NCBI RefSeq assembly: GCF_003966225.1
Contig: NZ_RXNU01000025.1
Coordinates: forward strand, 1 to 38,539
Direction: 5' to 3'
Source of the DNA: Shewanella canadensis
GTDB taxonomy: Bacteria; Pseudomonadota; Gammaproteobacteria; Enterobacterales; Shewanellaceae
DNA length: 38,539 nt
How positions within the stretch are numbered: position 1 is the first letter of the stretch; every line of letters starts with the position of its first letter. The notes below the pieces were generated by a model, which was given only the letters and a program-made list of their open reading frames with translations, searched no databases and was not told the DNA's origin. Positions 36,024-38,539 of this stretch are shown here, one piece after another. A program made the position numbers and the translations under genes.

Positions 36024-36689
36024 TTAGCTTATTAAATTTATGCCGAGTTGAAACACTCCATATGTGATAAGGCTAAGAAATAATAAAATTGATAAGCTAA
36101 AGATTATTCTCTTGTTAGTTTTATTGCGTCTTTCTTTTTCTAATGCAAGCTCAGCCTTATATTCTTTATCTCTAATTGAGGCTTCTCTCTTTTTCCTCTC
36201 TTCAATCTCGGTTTTTTCTCTAAGCTCTAGAGAACGCTTATCTGTTTCAAGTTCTACATCAGAAACAATCTTATTAAGCGAACTCTCAGTTAAATAATTC
36301 TCGCCTAATGTTTCGTATAGATGCTTTAGTTTTAAGAGGGAGCTTTCTAACTCCGAACCATTCAGCCTAGTTTTTAGAAAATTAACAGAATCAGTGACTT
36401 TATCAATGTAGACCTGGGCTTGCTCCCATTTTTCTTGATTAAATTTTTCTTCTGAAACGCCAGTATTTTCACTATTAGAATTTTTCAGATGTGCTGCGGA
36501 TTCCTGTGATTTTAAAAGTTTCTCTTTGAATTCAATATCATTATTTCTTTCGGATGTTAAACATGCGAGCAACCCAATCACTGGACTGAATATTAAAGAT
36601 ATAAATAGAGTTGGAAGAAATCCAATGCTACGAGAACTGCCAATCATTCCAACTAAAACACTTAAAAAAATCCAGATAATGACGTACAT
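36024..36689 (-). CDS. Membrane protein with long charged coiled-coil (unknown)
   Basis: The 221-aa protein begins with two hydrophobic segments (~2-19 and ~23-44) around MIGSSRSIGFLPTLFISLIF, an N-terminal module shared by many small bacterial membrane proteins of unknown role. It continues with a highly charged helical region (residues ~50-190, rich in Glu and Lys, e.g. EIEERKKREASIRDKEY) predicted as coiled-coil, and ends with a membrane segment (~197-217). AAAGGA precedes the ATG at good spacing. I do not recognise a specific family. It is oriented against its neighbours (integrase and serine recombinase), with its own promoter likely at 36690-36800. Confidence 0.72.
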   Translation of the reverse strand: MYVIIWIFLSVLVGMIGSSRSIGFLPTLFISLIFSPVIGLLACLTSERNNDIEFKEKLLKSQESAAHLKNSNSENTGVSEEKFNQEKWEQAQVYIDKVTDSVNFLKTRLNGSELESSLLKLKHLYETLGENYLTESSLNKIVSDVELETDKRSLELREKTEIEERKKREASIRDKEYKAELALEKERRNKTNKRIIFSLSILLFLSLITYGVFQLGINLIS

Positions 36690-37043
36690 AAATATCCTTT
36701 TATTGTTATCGAGGGTAAACCAACCATAATAATCAGTTTGCTGTTCTGTTGGGAAGGTTGTGTTTTTTAGGATGAATGGTTAACTATATTTAGCAAGCTT
36801 TTTCTATAAAAACAGTGAACAGCGCCTCTAGAAAAGTTGAACATTTTTACTTTATGTTTGTTTAGGGGCTTGTCCTGCATATAGCATCAAGTGGTCTCCT
36901 AACCCCCCATCCTCAGTGTAACCTTAACTACAGTTTTGATTACACTGTTCTGTTACTCCACTTTTCACTTAGATTGATTTGATTTTGTGTAATCTTTATC
37001 GTAATCTTAATGGTGTAATCTAACCCTCAAGGATAAAGAGTAC
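36690..37043. other. Gene-free interval with recombinase control/res-like region
   Basis: No gene is seen in this 354-bp AT-rich stretch between two divergent genes. The left part should contain the promoter of the reverse-strand membrane-protein gene. The right 130 bp contains a cluster of GTGTAATC-like half-sites in both orientations (described separately) directly before the serine recombinase start. Confidence 0.6.
36914..37021. promoter_or_regulatory. Cluster of GTGTAATC half-sites (candidate operator/res site)
   Basis: An inverted pair CAGTGTAA (36914-36921) and TTACACTG (36940-36947), then GTGTAATCT at 36987-36995, GTAATCT at 37001-37007 and GTGTAATCT at 37013-37021, the last ending 22 bases before the recombinase ATG. 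Serine recombinases commonly bind short inverted/direct half-sites in their own promoter, so these may be the recombination (res/dif-like) site, an autoregulatory operator, or both. Confidence 0.55.
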
Positions 37044-37610
37044 ATGTTGATTGCATACGCTCGATGTTCAACGCAAAACCAAAACCTTGATGCTCAACTT
37101 GAGCAGTTAAAGCATTGCGATAAAATCTTTAAAGAAAAATTGAGCGGAGGGAAAGGCGACCGTCCAGAATTACAACGTGCAATTGATTATTTGAGAGAGG
37201 GCGATAGCCTTGTTATAACCAAGCTGGACCGTTTAGCTCGCTCTCTTACTGATTTGCATAAATTGGTAGCCACTATTGAGGAGAAAGGTGCAACTCTCAA
37301 TGTACTTAATCAGGCCATTGATACCTCAACAAGTAGCGGAAAGTTGATGTTTAGTATGTTGGGTGCTTTTGCTGAGTTTGAAAAAGACCTTATCAATGAG
37401 CGTGTGCAGGAAGGGTTGGATAGAGCCAAAGCTAATGGTGTTAAATTTGGTAAGCCACGTCGCATACAAGATAAAGAGCGTAAACGTATAGTAGAGCTTG
37501 TAGATGATGAGCAAAGTACGCTTACGAAGCAAGAGATTGGCGATATGATGGGCTGCTCTAGAAATCAGGTTTACAAGATTTATCGAGAAGAAAAAGCTTT
37601 GGTAAAATAA
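37044..37610 (+). CDS. Serine recombinase (resolvase/invertase family)
   Basis: The 188-aa protein has the full small serine recombinase layout: catalytic domain (1-~125) with nucleophile Ser9 in YARCSTQNQNLDAQ, KLDRLARSL carrying catalytic arginines, and MLGAFAEFEKDLINERVQEG leading into the long E helix; then a C-terminal helix-turn-helix (~150-182, TKQEIGDMMGCSRNQVYKI). Such enzymes resolve cointegrates, invert segments or stabilise plasmids. AAGGA lies 14 bases and AAGAG 4 bases before the ATG. No Tn3-type transposase is adjacent in view, so it may belong to the island or to a plasmid-derived segment. A terminator-like hairpin follows at once. Confidence 0.93.
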   Translation: MLIAYARCSTQNQNLDAQLEQLKHCDKIFKEKLSGGKGDRPELQRAIDYLREGDSLVITKLDRLARSLTDLHKLVATIEEKGATLNVLNQAIDTSTSSGKLMFSMLGAFAEFEKDLINERVQEGLDRAKANGVKFGKPRRIQDKERKRIVELVDDEQSTLTKQEIGDMMGCSRNQVYKIYREEKALVK

Positions 37611-37619
37611 TCTAAGAGC

Positions 37620-37640
37620 AAGCCCTCATCATGAGGGCTT
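37620..37640. terminator. Terminator between recombinase and mini-ORF
   Basis: Stem AAGCCCTCA pairing with TGAGGGCTT with a TCA loop, 10 bases after the recombinase stop and 4 bases from the stop of the converging 37-aa ORF. The short T-run on the plus strand and the A/G-rich sequence on the left make it usable mainly for the recombinase transcript. Confidence 0.7.
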
Positions 37641-37643
37641 TCA

Positions 37644-37757
37644 CTATCTTCTTGGTAGGCTGCGTAAGTGTTTGCACACCAACTCCCAGTGATTAAACCG
37701 CCAACGCCAGTAGCGTCTTACCAATACTATTTTGGGCCTATTATATCGGTTGCTCAT
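37644..37757 (-). CDS. 37-aa Arg/Trp-rich mini-protein (unrecognised)
   Basis: A 38-codon open frame on the minus strand with a very good ribosome site: AAGGAG, 7 bases before the ATG. The product includes MSNRYNRPKIVLVRRYWRWR followed by FNHWELVCKHLRSLPRR: 9 Arg, 2 Lys, 3 Trp and 3 His-type basic residues in 37, with one Glu and one Cys. It is strongly basic and aromatic, suggesting nucleic acid, ribosome or membrane binding. I do not recognise a family. It converges on the recombinase gene. Its short length makes chance a real alternative, but the ribosome site plus exact packing against the terminator argue for a real gene. Confidence 0.5.
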   Translation of the reverse strand: MSNRYNRPKIVLVRRYWRWRFNHWELVCKHLRSLPRR

Positions 37758-37800
37758 TAAGTTACTCCTTGACTGTATCGGGGTAGCCTAAGCCTGAAAT

Positions 37801-37841
37801 AGATTCTATACTGTCAGCTCTCACACGTAGGAATAGAATCT
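37801..37841. repeat. Inverted repeat between mini-ORF and unknown gene
   Basis: AGATTCTAT (37801-37809) and ATAGAATCT (37833-37841) are perfect 9-bp arms around a 23-base spacer, followed by TTTT. It could be a weak terminator for plus-strand transcripts, or a binding site controlling the mini-ORF at 37644-37757, whose promoter should lie here. Confidence 0.5.
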
Positions 37842-37861
37842 TTTCCAGATTTAAACTTCTA

Positions 37862-38311
37862 CTAAGAATAAGGTGGTTGAGGGTATTCTTGACCATCTTC
37901 TTCTATTTTTGGTTTTGCTGGTCTATCTCCTGTGTTTCTTTTATAAGTCGTTTCACGGCTAGTTTTTGCCTTCTTAAGACTCGCTACAAGTCTCTCTTTA
38001 GCTTCAAGAATCATATCGTCAGCACCACTAACTCTTTCTAGCACCTCGGCCTTCGATAGAGCACCATTTTTTATTTGAACAACAGTTTTGTTGTTTTGTA
38101 GCTTTAGCAAGGTTAAACCTTGTAAGCGAACTGAAACGTCAATTACATCTTTGATTTTTGACTCTTTAAAAATGACTTGAAGGTTGCTTTTACAGTCTTC
38201 TAAAGTCCAATCTGATGGGCTTTTATGCTCGTTAGTCACGGCAACGTCATCAAATAGGTTTATTGAACTAAAGACATTGTTAGTGGCGCTATCGTTGTTT
38301 AAGTTATTCAT
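37862..38311 (-). CDS. Unknown 149-aa soluble protein
   Basis: The product begins MNNLNNDSATNNVFSSINLF, a low-complexity Asn-rich lead, then has a helical middle (SPSDWTLEDCKSNLQVIF..., KAEVLERVSGADDMILEAKERLVASLKKA) and a proline-rich, charged tail ending EYPQPPYS. There is no signal peptide or membrane segment. GAGGAAAAG precedes the ATG, and the start lies 1 base after the stop of the upstream helix-turn-helix frame, so the two are probably one operon. The family is not recognised. Position next to a DNA-binding fragment suggests a mobile-element maintenance or regulation role (inference only). Confidence 0.65.
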   Translation of the reverse strand: MNNLNNDSATNNVFSSINLFDDVAVTNEHKSPSDWTLEDCKSNLQVIFKESKIKDVIDVSVRLQGLTLLKLQNNKTVVQIKNGALSKAEVLERVSGADDMILEAKERLVASLKKAKTSRETTYKRNTGDRPAKPKIEEDGQEYPQPPYS

Positions 38312-38312
38312 A

Positions 38313-38417
38313 TTACTTTTCCTCGTTGTTTAAAATTCTATTTACAGAGCGTCTAGATATCCCTGCTTGTTCTGCTATCTTGGTAATGCTATTTTCTGGA
38401 TTTGCTTTTAAGTGCAT
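38313..38417 (-). pseudogene. C-terminal helix-turn-helix fragment, apparently cut by a mobile-element end
   Basis: 34 codons from an ATG at 38417: MHLKANPENSITKIAEQAGI then SRRSVNRILNNEEK. NSITKIAEQAGISRRSVNRI is a clear helix-turn-helix of the kind that ends replication/partition or transcription regulators. The frame stays open upstream through part of the 23-bp repeats before a stop, with no good start or ribosome site, so this is likely the tail of a larger gene whose 5' part was removed by insertion of the repeat-bearing element at about 38417. It is coupled to the 149-aa gene downstream. Confidence 0.55.
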
Positions 38418-38539
38418 GTTTCGGAGTAATCCGATCACCGATTCCGGGATAAACCGATCACCTGTTTCGGTTTAATCCGATCACACATTCCGCGATAATC
38501 CGGTCATTTTAGGCATAACTCCGGAATACATGATCGGAT
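38417..38539. repeat. Four tandem 23-bp repeats plus one inverted copy (candidate insertion-sequence end)
   Basis: Units of the form TTCCGGGATAAACCGATCAC recur with an exact 23-bp period: their '(g/a)ccG(A/G)TCA(C/T)' cores start at 38433, 38456, 38479 and 38502. After 12 bp a copy in the opposite orientation (minus strand CCGATCATGTATTCCGG) runs to the window end. Three of the four tandem units and the inverted one contain GATC. The left edge TGTTTCGG at 38417 abuts the broken helix-turn-helix gene. Multiple subterminal repeats and a TGT start fit IS21-family ends; iteron-like plasmid origin repeats are the main alternative. The element continues beyond the window. Confidence 0.6.

Noticed and set aside
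38417..38539. CRISPR array
   Set aside because: The 23-bp units follow one another with no unique spacers and one unit is inverted, so this is not a repeat-spacer array.

Overview
The window looks like chromosome of a Shewanella-like marine gammaproteobacterium. I base this on gene content and order (ppc / argE-argCBFGH / mrcA / pilMNOPQ-aroKB-damX-dam-rpe-gph-trpS / dolP-diaA-yraN-lpoA / rsmI-rnpB) and on protein similarity recognised by eye. No database search was run, so genus is an inference.

Layout. 1-137: 3' end of a 5S rRNA and its terminator, so the window begins at the tail of an rRNA operon. 138-726: no credible gene, but a patch of short degenerate repeats and hairpins. 727-5244: cinA (+), then convergent on the other strand a DUF1439 lipoprotein gene and ppc. 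5424-12432: arginine biosynthesis, with argE (-) divergent from argCBFGH (+) and a tandem ArgR-box-like operator between them. 12580-24319: mrcA (PBP1a, -) divergent from the type IV pilus assembly genes pilMNOPQ, followed by aroK, aroB, damX and dam. 24373-24929: two small reverse-strand genes, a DUF2970 membrane protein and an exported protein I do not recognise. 25138-27527: rpe-gph-trpS. 27670-29561: a LysR regulator divergent from a DMT-family transporter. 29605-34080: envelope/replication cluster dolP, diaA, yraN, lpoA (-) divergent from rsmI (+). About 34160-34509: RNase P RNA.

Downstream of rnpB the character changes. The sequence is more AT-rich and contains a tyrosine integrase starting about 60 bp after the rnpB 3' end, a 20-bp perfect palindrome, a membrane/coiled-coil protein, a serine recombinase preceded by a cluster of GTGTAATC half-sites, a 37-residue Arg/Trp-rich mini-ORF with a strong ribosome binding site, an unknown 149-aa protein, and a helix-turn-helix fragment. 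That fragment abuts four tandem 23-bp repeats plus one inverted copy running off the window. This is best read as the left part of an integrated genomic island at rnpB, probably interrupted by an insertion sequence (IS21-like ends are my favoured guess). The island's right end is not in view.

How genes work together. argE-argCBFGH covers acetylglutamate to arginine except ArgA and ArgD. PBP1a (mrcA) and its outer-membrane activator LpoA both lie here, about 16 kb apart. PilMNOP form the inner-membrane/periplasmic alignment complex for the PilQ secretin. DamX, Dam, DiaA and DolP link division, methylation, replication initiation and the outer membrane. The most novel material is in 34.5-38.5 kb and in the exported protein at 24570-24929.
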